Below are positions 16,413 to 25,319 of a stretch of 64,000 nt of DNA, piece by piece. Position 1 is the first letter of the stretch. Each line of letters opens with the position of its first letter. The stretch spans positions 96,829-160,828 of the forward strand of contig JBFWNG010000009.1 of the NCBI GenBank assembly GCA_050251195.1. The letters run 5' to 3'. Both the position numbers and the translations under genes were made by a program. Below the pieces are notes generated by a model. That model saw only the letters and a program-made list of their open reading frames with translations. It was not told where the DNA came from and did not search any database. This DNA comes from JBFWNG01 sp050251195 (lineage in GTDB: Bacteria; Bdellovibrionota_B; Oligoflexia; Oligoflexales; Oligoflexaceae).

Positions 16413-17111
16413 TTATATAACATATTCAAAAACAGCTTCAAATTCAGGTTTGCGGAACTCCGAAACTTGCACTGGTTTCGTGGTGTTGTGAAGAAAATTC
16501 AGCCATACCCTTTGCACTACGAATCGAAACCGGGGCGTGAATATCGAGGCCATGCCGAGCAAGCCTTGCACGACCGTGGACTGCCCTCTGAGGGTGGTTT
16601 TACCTTCTTCTTCGGTCACCCGGTCGACTTGCCAAAACGTATATCCAAGGGCCGAGCCGGCGAAAAAGTCGAGGGTTCGGACCGGACTTGCGTGAAGCCG
16701 AAATTCCGCCTGCGGGCCGACTTGCCTCATGAAGCCGTCGCCGTCTAAGTACCTGCCTTTATAGAAAAATTTAGGCACCACGCTCACATAATCGTTGAGA
16801 GCGTAATCGAGCCCCGTCGTTAAGCCGAGGCCATTTTGATTCATGACAATTCCAATTTTGAAGCCGTGAAGGGCCGGCGAACCAAATGTGGAAGAAGGAG
16901 GCGTATCGAGAGAATAGTCACCGTAGACATAAGGGTCTGCCGATTGCGGGTTGAGCTCGTCGGGTTGCGGCTTTTGCTTCGGATCTTGGACTTCTATGGG
17001 CGTCTCAACTTCAACAGCGGGCGGCGAAACAGGCGAGCGCAGGTCCTGCTCGTCAAAAGCGTACGCGTTTGTGAACCCTAAAAGGGCGACAATCCAGAGA
17101 CTTTGTTTCAT
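16413..17111 (-). CDS. Predicted outer-membrane beta-barrel protein
   Basis: 232 aa. Signal peptide MKQSLWIVALLGFTNAYA with cleavage after Ala18, then a Pro-rich acidic linker (VSPPAVEVETPIEVQDPKQ). The rest alternates hydrophobic and polar residues as in a beta-barrel (GIVMNQNGLGLTTGLDYAL, YVSVVPKFFYKGRYL, FRLHASPVRTLDFFAGSALGY). GAGGA lies upstream of the ATG. No family name. It precedes the FNR-like gene on the same strand by 26 bp. Confidence 0.65.
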   Translation of the reverse strand: MKQSLWIVALLGFTNAYAFDEQDLRSPVSPPAVEVETPIEVQDPKQKPQPDELNPQSADPYVYGDYSLDTPPSSTFGSPALHGFKIGIVMNQNGLGLTTGLDYALNDYVSVVPKFFYKGRYLDGDGFMRQVGPQAEFRLHASPVRTLDFFAGSALGYTFWQVDRVTEEEGKTTLRGQSTVVQGLLGMASIFTPRFRFVVQRVWLNFLHNTTKPVQVSEFRKPEFEAVFEYVI

Positions 17112-17264
17112 AAAATTCCTCGCTTATAGGATTCATTCTAGCGTGTTTCGCGGGTGTTGTCATAAAAAACAGCTGGGCTTTGGCGAGGCGCACGGAGGCG
17201 CTAGATTTTTTCTCGCACGTACAGTATAAGGGCTGGGAATTGTTTTGTTAAAATAGGGAGCAGT

Positions 17265-18266
17265 ATGACACGCATTGCGATCAACGGTTTTGGACGAATT
17301 GGAAGAGCTGTACTCAGAGCGGCACAAAAGAACCCAAACCTGGAAGTTGTGCATATTAACGATCTTACAGATTCTGGTACGTTGGCTCATCTTCTTAAGT
17401 ACGACTCAGTCCACGATCGATTTGACGGAGAAGTTATTGGCGAGTCAGATGCCATCATCGTTAATGGCAAGAAAGTGACTGTCTCCGGAATTAGTGATCC
17501 TCGTGAGCTTCCCTGGGCGAGCAAAAAGATTGACGTTGTTTTTGAATGTACGGGCCGCTTCACCAGTCGACAAGACAATGAACAGCATCTCAAAGCGGGT
17601 GCAGCGCGCGTTCTTATCTCTGCTCCGGCAAAGGGCGAAGACCGAACCGTTGTTTATGGCGTCAACCACACCTCATTGCAAAAGAAAGACGTCATCGTGT
17701 CCAACGGCAGCTGCACGACAAACTGCCTTGCCCCTATCGCAAAAATTCTTAACGAAAATTTTGGAATACTCAATGGCCACATGACCACTGTGCATTCTTA
17801 CACTAACGATCAAAGAATCTTAGATCTTCCGCATAAAGACCTCCGCAGAGCGAGAGCAGCGGCATTGAACATGATCCCAACATCTACGGGCGCAGCGAAG
17901 GCTATTGGCCTCGTACTACCGGAACTTAACGGGCTCATCAGCGGTATATCCGTTCGCGTGCCGACACCTAACGTTTCTCTTGTGGACCTTGTTGTGACGA
18001 CCAAAAAGGCGACAACTGCAAAAGAAGTTAACCAAGTGTTGCAGCAAGCTGCAAACGGCCCCCTTAAAGGCATTCTCGCTTATACAGAGGAGTTGCTTGT
18101 TTCATCCGATTTCAACGGCAGCACAGCATCAAGCACTGTGGACGCCGATAGCACCATGGTGTCAGGCAGCAACTTGGTTAAAGTCCTATCTTGGTATGAC
18201 AACGAGGTCGGGTTTAGCAACCGTATGCTGGACATCGCCAATTACTGGGTAAACCAAGCCAAATAA
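17265..18266 (+). CDS. gap: Glyceraldehyde-3-phosphate dehydrogenase
   Basis: 333 aa, full length. It oxidises glyceraldehyde-3-phosphate with NAD and phosphate in glycolysis. The NAD-binding start is TRIAINGFGRIGR, the active-site Cys150 is in SNGSCTTNC, and the catalytic His is in the following HSYTNDQ. The C-terminal SWYDNEVGFSNRMLD is also present. GGGAG precedes the ATG. It stands alone; neither pgk nor tpi is adjacent. Confidence 0.98.
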   Translation: MTRIAINGFGRIGRAVLRAAQKNPNLEVVHINDLTDSGTLAHLLKYDSVHDRFDGEVIGESDAIIVNGKKVTVSGISDPRELPWASKKIDVVFECTGRFTSRQDNEQHLKAGAARVLISAPAKGEDRTVVYGVNHTSLQKKDVIVSNGSCTTNCLAPIAKILNENFGILNGHMTTVHSYTNDQRILDLPHKDLRRARAAALNMIPTSTGAAKAIGLVLPELNGLISGISVRVPTPNVSLVDLVVTTKKATTAKEVNQVLQQAANGPLKGILAYTEELLVSSDFNGSTASSTVDADSTMVSGSNLVKVLSWYDNEVGFSNRMLDIANYWVNQAK

Positions 18267-18318
18267 TGCGAAAAGGTTCCGAGGCGCCTTTGGCCCATAA
18301 GGGCGGTGCTAAGTCTCC

Positions 18319-18349
18319 TTGACAAAGGACTGACGTCTCATAGTAGAAT
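18319..18349 (+). promoter_or_regulatory. Sigma-70-like promoter for the pentapeptide-repeat gene
   Basis: Perfect TTGACA (18319-18324) and TAGAAT (18344-18349) separated by 19 bp, the same spacing as at 5144-5174. The start codon is 35 bp downstream. Confidence 0.5.
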
Positions 18350-18384
18350 AGCGAAAATTTATCACTGAAAAATTGGGAGCGAGA

Positions 18385-18798
18385 TTGAGTAAATCAGGAG
18401 ATCATGTAGTTACCCTTACCCGTAAGGAAATTCTTGAAATGCTTGCTGAGGGTAAATCAATCGCTGGATGCGACGCCCGAAAGGCAAATCTTGTAAAAAT
18501 CGACTTCTCAGGTTGCGATCTTCGGGAAAGCAACTTCTCTTATGCCAACCTAAAAGAAGCCATATTTCGTAAAGCCGACCTTAGAGGGGCCTCGCTTTGG
18601 AACGCCAACCTAGAAGGCGCGGATTTTTCCGAAGCCAATTTAGAAGATTCAGATCTCGATTACGCCAAACTTCGGGGAGCTAATCTGTTCAAGGCAAATT
18701 TACGGCGAGCTACTCTGCCAACCGAACTGATCCCAAGAGAAGAAATCATGGAATCTGTGAAGTCAGGCACCAAAATTGGAGTTCGGCGTTTTACTTAG
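18385..18798 (+). CDS. Pentapeptide-repeat protein
   Basis: 137 aa from the TTG at 18385, chosen because GGGAG lies six to seven bases upstream; an in-frame TTG at 18373 is the alternative. Residues 30-115 are about 16 pentapeptide repeats of the A-(D/N)-L-x-x type (for example ANLKEAIF, ADLRGASL, ANLEGADF), which fold into a right-handed square beta-helix. No signal peptide. Such proteins often bind other proteins; a gyrase-protecting (Qnr-like) role cannot be claimed because this one is short. It is convergent with the EF-hand lipoprotein, 1 bp apart. Confidence 0.88.
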   Translation: MSKSGDHVVTLTRKEILEMLAEGKSIAGCDARKANLVKIDFSGCDLRESNFSYANLKEAIFRKADLRGASLWNANLEGADFSEANLEDSDLDYAKLRGANLFKANLRRATLPTELIPREEIMESVKSGTKIGVRRFT

Positions 18799-18799
18799 T

Positions 18800-19549
18800 T
18801 TATTGTTTTCCGTTGAAAAAGTTCCGTAGCCGTTCAGCGTCCGTCTCACCTTCTTGCGAGGCGATGGCTTCTTGAATGGCTTCCAGTTTTTCACGAGCCA
18901 CTTCCGACCCGCCGGATCCACCGCCTGCGGCAAGCGCTTCCGACGCGGAGATTAGGTCCTCAAGAATCAATACGGCTGTATCTTCATTGAGGTCGAGTAG
19001 TTCGACCGGAGAAAGCTGGCCGTCGCCGTCTGTATCCAATGTCTTAGTTCGAAGAGCAAGGATCGCGGTGTTGAGAAGCGACAGGAGAAAGACGTCTGCT
19101 TCTCGAAGTTCCTCAGAAGGAATGAGACCGAGTGTTTCGATGGCCTCTTTGATTCCGTCGATATTTTCGTCCGACGGTACCGGCAACACGGGAAACAATT
19201 TAGTAACGTCGCTTGAGCTTGAATCCCCGTCTTCTTCTTCTTCTTCTTGCACGATCGCCTGGTCATCGGACGCGCCTTCTTCCTCTTCATCTGATTCGCC
19301 CATCTTAAGAGCGATCTGAATGACGCTTACACCATATTTTTGAGCCATCGCGGCGGCGAGTAGCGCGTAGTAACGGTAGTTTTCAGGTTCGTCTTCGATA
19401 GCTTTTTCTAGGATAGAAATAGCTTTTTGGGGATTGCCGTTCTCCATGGCAACAGTTGCATCTTCGCCTGGATCCGATTTATCGACGGATTTAAAGATGT
19501 TCGAACCGCAAGCGGCTAGTAAGATCGAAAAGATAAGACTTTTAATCAC
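18800..19549 (-). CDS. Lipoprotein with TPR, acidic tract and EF-hand-like loop
   Basis: 249 aa from a GTG at 19547-19549, chosen because GGGAGG is four bases upstream and it yields a signal peptide VIKSLIFSILLAAC with a lipobox. A longer frame exists upstream but would overlap the preceding gene. One TPR-like pair follows (NPQKAISILEKAIEDEPENYRYYALLA). Next come runs of Glu and Asp (five E in a row, DGDSSSSD), then a 12-residue calcium-loop match DTDGDGQLSPVE. It begins 13 bp after the stop of the outer-membrane gene, so the two form an operon. Probably a surface or periplasmic lipoprotein partner of that barrel (inference). Confidence 0.72.
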   Translation of the reverse strand: MIKSLIFSILLAACGSNIFKSVDKSDPGEDATVAMENGNPQKAISILEKAIEDEPENYRYYALLAAAMAQKYGVSVIQIALKMGESDEEEEGASDDQAIVQEEEEEDGDSSSSDVTKLFPVLPVPSDENIDGIKEAIETLGLIPSEELREADVFLLSLLNTAILALRTKTLDTDGDGQLSPVELLDLNEDTAVLILEDLISASEALAAGGGSGGSEVAREKLEAIQEAIASQEGETDAERLRNFFNGKQ

Positions 19550-19562
19550 AAAGCCTCCCAAT

Positions 19563-20639
19563 CTAAAATCCGGCGAACAATTTGAAGTAGTATCTCTTGT
19601 CCGGTCTCGCACCCGCTCTCGAACCAACTTCCTCAGAATAAGCGCCAACGTCGAAACGCAAGAAATACAAATTCACATATAGACCCATGGTCGGGTAACC
19701 CTGATTGAGACCCCCGGAAAGGCCCAAGAAACGACCAACCACGATCTCCGAACCCACATGAATCCGCTTGTACAGCGTGGTTTCTTCTTCATTCGTGATA
19801 TCCCTGTAATCGAGGAGGAGTCGGAACTTGCTGTATTTTGTTCCAGGTTCGAGCGCAATGCCGGCATGAATCATTTGCGGCAAACTGTCGTCGCCGCTTC
19901 CCTCTTCAGCGGCCGTCAGTTTAGTGGTCCCGACGTTTTCAACGTGTACCCCGAGACTAAACGGAGCGCGTGTACCAACTCTGTAAATAAGGCCAAGGTC
20001 CGCGCCCGAACCCTGCGTTTGAGTCATGTTATTTTCGTCTTCAAGTTGGTCGGACATATTGGACGATTCGGCGAGGCTCATGCTGAGTTCCGCGGATTGA
20101 CGTCGAAGATATTTGAACGTTCCCCCCACCATCAAGCTGCTGGAGAAGAAACTTTCTGCAATGGAAAACGCCGCGCCTTGATTCCCGTAAGCATTGGCTT
20201 CAACCATGTTTAGTCCAGCCTCGTCGGGATCCTTACGCACGAGTATGTTTGTTTGGTTACCGACAAAAGCACCGACAGCCGCTCGACGAAGAACAATTCC
20301 CAAGAAGTCGTAAAGCCCAATATGCTGATTCTTGCCTTCGTGACTAAGGAGCGTTTCGGGATCGCTGTTGCCTTCGACGCTGATTTGGCGAATGAGGTCT
20401 TTTGTATCAGAGGAAACTTCAATCAAGGGGCTCAGCAGAACGGTTTCTTTGTAAATGCCTGTGCCTTGCGCTAGACCAGCAGGATTGTAAAAGATCGCAT
20501 CGTGATCGTCCGCAATGGCAATCCCCGTATCACCCCGCCCTAGAAAATGCGCGCTTTTATACAGACGGTATTTATCCGAGCCACTGGCGAGACTAGGAAC
20601 AAGGATACAGAGTAAGGCCGTAAAGTAGCGAAAAGACAT
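19563..20639 (-). CDS. Outer-membrane beta-barrel, PorV/TraF-like
   Basis: 358 aa from the ATG at 20637-20639 (GAGGGGGA upstream; a TTG one codon earlier is possible). Signal peptide MSFRYFTALLCILVPSLASG. The early motif FLGRGDTGIAIADDHDAIFYNPAGLAQG is typical of the FadL/PorV/TraF-type barrel group. The protein ends YYFKLFAGF with a terminal Phe, as expected for a BamA-assembled barrel. The following lipoprotein gene is in the same operon. The transported substrate, if any, is unknown. Confidence 0.75.
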   Translation of the reverse strand: MSFRYFTALLCILVPSLASGSDKYRLYKSAHFLGRGDTGIAIADDHDAIFYNPAGLAQGTGIYKETVLLSPLIEVSSDTKDLIRQISVEGNSDPETLLSHEGKNQHIGLYDFLGIVLRRAAVGAFVGNQTNILVRKDPDEAGLNMVEANAYGNQGAAFSIAESFFSSSLMVGGTFKYLRRQSAELSMSLAESSNMSDQLEDENNMTQTQGSGADLGLIYRVGTRAPFSLGVHVENVGTTKLTAAEEGSGDDSLPQMIHAGIALEPGTKYSKFRLLLDYRDITNEEETTLYKRIHVGSEIVVGRFLGLSGGLNQGYPTMGLYVNLYFLRFDVGAYSEEVGSRAGARPDKRYYFKLFAGF

Positions 20640-20642
20640 CAA

Positions 20643-20800
20643 CCATTCCCCCTCTATTTCTCATCGGGGGCTGGTTGAGGAACTTGAAATAAAATATTAA
20701 AAACACAATAAAAACGCCTAAATATATAGGCGCGAGGATGCGGTTTTTAGGGGTTATTTTATGTCCAGTGGATAATTTTATCTCCCTCTTACAGAGGGGG
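20643..20800. other. Intergenic region with two small hairpins
   Basis: Contains an AT-rich stretch with the inverted repeat GCCTA-N6-TAGGC, and CCCTCT-TAC-AGAGGG at 20784-20798 directly after the ABC transporter stop, a possible weak terminator without a T run. Confidence 0.35.
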
Positions 20801-23800
20801 TCAGGTGTTCGACTCGGAATGCAGTTTGATATCTAGTCGAAAATCGACCTTAGTCTCAAGCTGCTTGATAGATCTCACATTCTTTACGGTCCCATGTTCC
20901 AGCTCAATAATGAGCTCACAGTCTTCGACAGTGGTCAGGCGGTGTGCAATGATCATCAGCGTCCGATCTCGGAAATGTTCCTTGATGATCCGCTGAATCT
21001 TGCGGTCCGTCACAAAGTCGACGCTGGCTGTTGCTTCGTCAAGAACGACGAGAGGGGCAGCGCTGAGCAAGGCGCGCGCTAAACACAGTAACTGCCGTTG
21101 TCCGAGGCTTAGGTTATTGCCGTTCTCAACAAGTTGGTGATCAAGACCGGCCAATTTGAAATGAGCGGCAAGCCCGACCAACTCGAGAACGGACCATATT
21201 TTCATATCCGAATGTTCGCGATATCTGTCCAAATTGCTGCGCAAGGTCCCCTGAAACAGAATCGGTTCCTGCGGAATGATGGCTATGTGACGGCGTAGCG
21301 CTTCGAGGGGCAATTGGGCAATGTCGACGCCCCCCAACGTGATCGTCCCTTTGGAATGCCTGATGATTTGAAACAGCGTCTGGAAAACCGTTGATTTTCC
21401 GGAGCCGGTTCGACCAACGAGGCCCACTTTGGTGGCGTGGGGAATCTCGAAGGAGACGTCGCGCAAAGTCCAGGGAAGATCGTTGGCATATTGTACCCAG
21501 ACGTTTTTGAAGGAGACGGCCCCGTTTTGGATTGTGGGCTCACTATGGCGCTGAAGCGAGCATTCCACCTCCAGGTTGGAATAGGTGTTCACTCTTTCCA
21601 AAGAAGTCATTCGAGCTTCTAGATCCGCGAAGACGCGAACAGCCCAGTTCAACGTTCCCCAAAAGCTTATGCAAGTGGTCATGACCAGCGCCGCTAGGCC
21701 CGCTGAGGTCGCGCCGTTGGAGACGGCTAGGGCGAGTGCGGCGCCTGTGCAAACCGTGATCATGCCGCCGACTAGAGGGATTCTTGTCGAAAACCAGCGG
21801 TTGATCATATAGTGCCCGAAGAACATTCTTTGACTGTGTTCAACGCGTCGAACAAACTCTCGATAGAACGCTCCTTCGCGAGCATAGGCGCGTATTGAGG
21901 TCAGTCCAGCAAGAGTCTCCTTGAGATGCGCGTACACAGGCGATCGTGCGACGGAATCCAGTCGCTTTGCTTCTCGGGCAACCGATCGATAGCGTCGCTG
22001 TAAAATATAGTAGTACCATCCGATAGGACCCATCGCGACAAGCAGCCAAGGCAAGCTGATAACGATCACAGCTAACGAAACTATTATGTTCGCGCCAATC
22101 TTCACTGTGTTCTCAAATGTCCATTGGATCTGCATGTCGATCGCTTCGGTGTCGCGAGAGAAACGCTGTAAAATACGACCAACAGGGTTGGTGTCAAAAA
22201 ATCGCATCTTTGTGTTCAAGATGGAACGCAACATGTTCTCATGAAATCGCTTGCCTGCTTTGAGACCGCGGTTCAGCCAAAAGAGATCGCTAATAACGAG
22301 GGAAAAGACGCTGGCCAGAGAAATCATACCAAAGAGATAGATTAGGTCCTTCGCGGATCCGAAAGCATCAAGGTCGGTAAACACGAGCTTCTGGACGACG
22401 GAAAAAAGAGGATAAGTGATCGCCGTTAATGCTAGAACGAGGTAGTTGAACGGTTTCGACGTCGCTAGTTCTCGGAGGTAAATCCAATAAAGCTTGGGCG
22501 AAACGGCACCGCGTTCCCTATCTTCAATGGCGGAAAATGTTTCACTGCTTGAATCCGCAGGCGTAGTCTTCGTTGTTCGATCCGAATCAACGTCCGTCAA
22601 AGACTGGGCATTGGAGTCGACGAGTCCGTTTTCCACAAACTGCCGAAAGTCTGCGCTAGTATCCATTAACGAACCGAATGAGCCCTGGGCGAGAATCTTA
22701 CCTTGAACAAGGAAGATCACCCTATCAAATCTTTCCAAACCTTCGAGCCGATGGGTTGCCATGATCCGCGTCTTGTCTTGTAAAGAACCAAAGACCAGGT
22801 CGTCTATGAGCGCCTCGGCTGTAGGGTGATCGACCGCCGATAGGGGATCGTCAAATAGAATGACGTCGGTTTTAGCAAAAGCAGCTCTGGCAAGGCTAAT
22901 TCGTTGTTTTTGTCCCCCCGACAAATTAATCCCTTTCTCGCCAATCTCCGAACTGAAGCCGTGTCGCCACGCGGACAGATCCGCCGCGAGTTGTGCGCTT
23001 CGCACGGCATCTTGAAGGGCGCTCTCCCCACTATGGGTCGGCTCAGAGGACCAATCCGAACCGAAGGAGATGTTGCGAGCCAGTGAGGTGTTGAGAACAA
23101 AGGACTCCTGCGGAACGTAAGCAATTTTCAAACCCGATTTATGGCGCACGTGTCCTTCTTGGGGTATGGCTTCGCCAAGGACCAGTTCCAAAAGAGTTGA
23201 CTTCCCGGCCCCGACGGGTCCTACAATGGCAACGCTTTCCCCCTCGGTTACCTGGAGGTTGATTCGGTCCAGGGCTTTGACGTCAGGGTAGACGACGGAA
23301 GCGTCTTGAATAACAAGAGCGGGCTTCATTTCGCTGCCTTTAAACCGCGGTTCGGATTTCAAATTCAAAAACTCTCGTATTCGGGCGGCGCCGACGCGCG
23401 CGTTGGCAAATGACGCCAAGTGCCGTCCCACAGAGCCAAACGGCTCCTCAAGTATTTGCAGTAAACTAAACGTTGAAAAGACTACCGGTAGAGTCAGGGG
23501 ATTGCCGAGGCGTTCATGTAACAGCAAAATGAAAAACAAAGAAACCGCCGACACCGAGGCAAAGGCGACCGTGCAGATCATTTCTGCCTTGGCCATGGCC
23601 CACCGGTCTCGAAGTTCTGCAGCGCGTTTGGTTTCTATTTCCTTCTGCAGGTCGGCCTCCCAGCGAAGATACTTCACGATGCGAATACCGTTCAGAATCT
23701 GACCCATTAGAGTGACGCGTTCGTCGCGCCGCTTCATCATTTTATTGTCATACTTGACGATGATTTTTGCTGCAGCGCGTGTGGGCGCCACCATGACCAG

Positions 23801-24463
23801 TATTATAAAGAGGAGAGGCAAAGCCGACCAGCCCAGCATATAGGTGAGAACCCCCGCAACCCCCAGCACTTGGAGGACGCTGACGGTAACGTTGATGAGA
23901 ACCGTAGGCAGGTTGCTCAACGAATCCGTGTCGGAGCCCATGCGATTGACAATTTCTCCGATAGTCATCGCGTCTCTATCCTTCGCCGAGATCCTCATAC
24001 TTTGTTTGAAGATCAAAGTATTGAGTCGATTGGAAATAACCTGAAATGCCCACAAGATTCTCAAAAAGTGATGTTGTGCAAATACTCCGGCTAGTATCCC
24101 AGTCAACCCAATGGAAACGCCTAACCCAATCAACTGAGCAAGACTGAGTTCGATCTCCCCTGTCAATGCGCGGATGAACTGGTACACGAGAAGCGGAGAA
24201 ACCAGAGTCAGCGCCGCAGACAAGGCACAAAATACGAATCCCCACTTCCAAGTCGAAAGGCTGCCTTGTAACAAGCCTCTGACAAATACCCAGTCCGACT
24301 TGAGATCCTCGCCCCACGGCAAATTTTCAATAGCCGATTCCGTCAGAAATTCGGGCAAACTGGGCATATCAGCCTCGGTCAACGCGATTCTTTCGCCTCT
24401 CTTGACCAGCGGCGTTACGCCAGTGAAGAAGAGGTCATCCAATATTTTTTTCATTCTCGACAT
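20801..24463 (-). CDS. Full-length ABCC-type ABC transporter (TMD-NBD-TMD-NBD)
   Basis: 1220 aa in one chain. Bacterial exporters are normally half-size, whereas this layout and its motifs match the ABCC (MRP) family. The start ILDDLFFTGVTPLVKRG equals the conserved ABCC entry segment. NBD1: Walker A GPVGAGKST (415-423), signature LSGGQKQR (514), Walker B ILFDDPLSAVD with Asp in place of the catalytic Glu, and H-loop ATHRLE. NBD2: GRTGSGKST, signature LSLGQRQLLCLARALL, VVLDEATASVD with the Glu present, and H-loop AHRLTTV. One ATP site is therefore expected to be weak, as in ABCC proteins. It is probably an inner-membrane exporter; the substrate is unknown. The ATG at 24463 is the first canonical start in frame, but coding appears to begin earlier (see 24464-24609). 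Confidence 0.93.
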   Translation of the reverse strand: MSRMKKILDDLFFTGVTPLVKRGERIALTEADMPSLPEFLTESAIENLPWGEDLKSDWVFVRGLLQGSLSTWKWGFVFCALSAALTLVSPLLVYQFIRALTGEIELSLAQLIGLGVSIGLTGILAGVFAQHHFLRILWAFQVISNRLNTLIFKQSMRISAKDRDAMTIGEIVNRMGSDTDSLSNLPTVLINVTVSVLQVLGVAGVLTYMLGWSALPLLFIILVMVAPTRAAAKIIVKYDNKMMKRRDERVTLMGQILNGIRIVKYLRWEADLQKEIETKRAAELRDRWAMAKAEMICTVAFASVSAVSLFFILLLHERLGNPLTLPVVFSTFSLLQILEEPFGSVGRHLASFANARVGAARIREFLNLKSEPRFKGSEMKPALVIQDASVVYPDVKALDRINLQVTEGESVAIVGPVGAGKSTLLELVLGEAIPQEGHVRHKSGLKIAYVPQESFVLNTSLARNISFGSDWSSEPTHSGESALQDAVRSAQLAADLSAWRHGFSSEIGEKGINLSGGQKQRISLARAAFAKTDVILFDDPLSAVDHPTAEALIDDLVFGSLQDKTRIMATHRLEGLERFDRVIFLVQGKILAQGSFGSLMDTSADFRQFVENGLVDSNAQSLTDVDSDRTTKTTPADSSSETFSAIEDRERGAVSPKLYWIYLRELATSKPFNYLVLALTAITYPLFSVVQKLVFTDLDAFGSAKDLIYLFGMISLASVFSLVISDLFWLNRGLKAGKRFHENMLRSILNTKMRFFDTNPVGRILQRFSRDTEAIDMQIQWTFENTVKIGANIIVSLAVIVISLPWLLVAMGPIGWYYYILQRRYRSVAREAKRLDSVARSPVYAHLKETLAGLTSIRAYAREGAFYREFVRRVEHSQRMFFGHYMINRWFSTRIPLVGGMITVCTGAALALAVSNGATSAGLAALVMTTCISFWGTLNWAVRVFADLEARMTSLERVNTYSNLEVECSLQRHSEPTIQNGAVSFKNVWVQYANDLPWTLRDVSFEIPHATKVGLVGRTGSGKSTVFQTLFQIIRHSKGTITLGGVDIAQLPLEALRRHIAIIPQEPILFQGTLRSNLDRYREHSDMKIWSVLELVGLAAHFKLAGLDHQLVENGNNLSLGQRQLLCLARALLSAAPLVVLDEATASVDFVTDRKIQRIIKEHFRDRTLMIIAHRLTTVEDCELIIELEHGTVKNVRSIKQLETKVDFRLDIKLHSESNT

Positions 24464-24609
24464 GCGAGACAGGTCCTTTCTTCGGATTTCCGAATCGTAA
24501 GGAAAAGCTTCATCAATGTATAGGTATTCTTTAGAGGATAGGGCGTCTCGCGGAATTAAACGTAGATCGCGAAGAGAAAACCCGTTCCTGCCATTTTTTC
24601 AGTGTTCAT
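24464..24609 (-). pseudogene. Likely N-terminal extension of ABC transporter in -1 frame
   Basis: A minus-strand ATG at 24607-24609 has an ideal AAAGGAG site eight bases upstream, but its frame runs only 17 codons (MNTEKMAGTGF...). The transporter frame is open from just after a stop at 24599-24601 to 24463 with protein-like content (LRDLRLIPRDALSSKEYLY, then IDEAFPYDSEIRRKDLSRM) and no ATG, GTG or TTG. A one-base step back at the six-A run (24594-24599) joins MNTEK to that frame and gives a 1269-aa protein. Explanations are a sequencing error, a real mutation, or frameshifting. Confidence 0.55.
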
Positions 24610-24774
24610 GGCTTTCTCCTTTCTTGAAAGACTTGGTGAAAAAGACGGTACAAGTCAATGCTGGCATATTTTTCTCGCAAATAGCAACTAGATTTTGTGC
24701 CGAAGTGATTTTTCTTGTCATCGCCGCGCTTTGTTGCGAGAATTGATAATCAATCAAAAAACTTGGGAGTGCAT
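24610..24774. other. Intergenic region between divergent transporter and lipoprotein genes
   Basis: Apart from the hidden transporter extension (24464-24609), this stretch holds AT-rich divergent promoter space. No clear -35/-10 pair is visible, and no RNA gene. Confidence 0.4.
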
Positions 24775-25272
24775 ATGAAACTAAAAGGTGTATTGGTGTC
24801 TCTAGGCCTTATTGGGATAGTAACTTTCATCGCGTGCAAATCTAGACAAAGCAATGTGGCAAACGCCCGCCCTAGCGACGGCGCTTACTACCAAGAGCTG
24901 GAAAAATGCGGCCAAGACGGCCTTTGCCGAGACCGCGTGCTCCTAGACGCCATATTGGGTAATAAGATTGGCGGCGGCGCGGGAGGCGGTAACTCGTCGA
25001 ACGGCGGCGGCGACGGCAATGGCGGCGGCGGAGAGCCTGTCGAATTTGTAGAAGTTACGTACTTTGGCTTAGCGAACTGCTTAGGCGATAGGATTAATGG
25101 CACGTTTGGAACAAATAAAGATGACGTTGACGAGTTTTGTGCAAAGCTCGGTAAGAAGTATCCTCGGAAGGATAAGCAAGTCGGTTCAATCCAAATTGGC
25201 GGACAGTGCCAAAACCTTTCCATGCAAACGTTTTCCAAGGCATGTGAAGAACATGCGATGACTGAGAAATAA
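24775..25272 (+). CDS. Lipoprotein with Gly/Asn-rich linker
   Basis: 165 aa from the ATG at 24775 with GGGAG upstream (a longer upstream frame lacks a ribosome site). Signal peptide MKLKGVLVSLGLIGIVTFIAC with the lipid-attachment Cys21. Residues 65-90 are a Gly/Asn/Ser linker. The flanking domains contain six to seven Cys residues (KCGQDGLCRDR, NCLGD, FCAKLG, QCQNL, ACEEH) that suggest disulfides in an envelope location. No family recognised. A GC-rich hairpin follows the stop. Confidence 0.75.
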   Translation: MKLKGVLVSLGLIGIVTFIACKSRQSNVANARPSDGAYYQELEKCGQDGLCRDRVLLDAILGNKIGGGAGGGNSSNGGGDGNGGGGEPVEFVEVTYFGLANCLGDRINGTFGTNKDDVDEFCAKLGKKYPRKDKQVGSIQIGGQCQNLSMQTFSKACEEHAMTEK

Positions 25273-25297
25273 CAGATCGGGATTTTTAAAGAGTACG

Positions 25298-25319
25298 ACG
25301 CCCCGGATATCCGGGGCGT
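25298..25319 (+). terminator. Hairpin after the Gly-rich lipoprotein gene
   Basis: ACGCCCCGG-ATAT-CCGGGGCGT, a perfect 9-bp GC-rich stem with a 4-base loop, followed by TCTCATT. It starts 25 bp after the stop codon. The T run is poor. Confidence 0.55.

Noticed and set aside
18385..18798. Qnr-like quinolone protection protein
   Set aside because: About 16 repeats only, too short for the gyrase-mimicking dimer; general pentapeptide repeat call kept.
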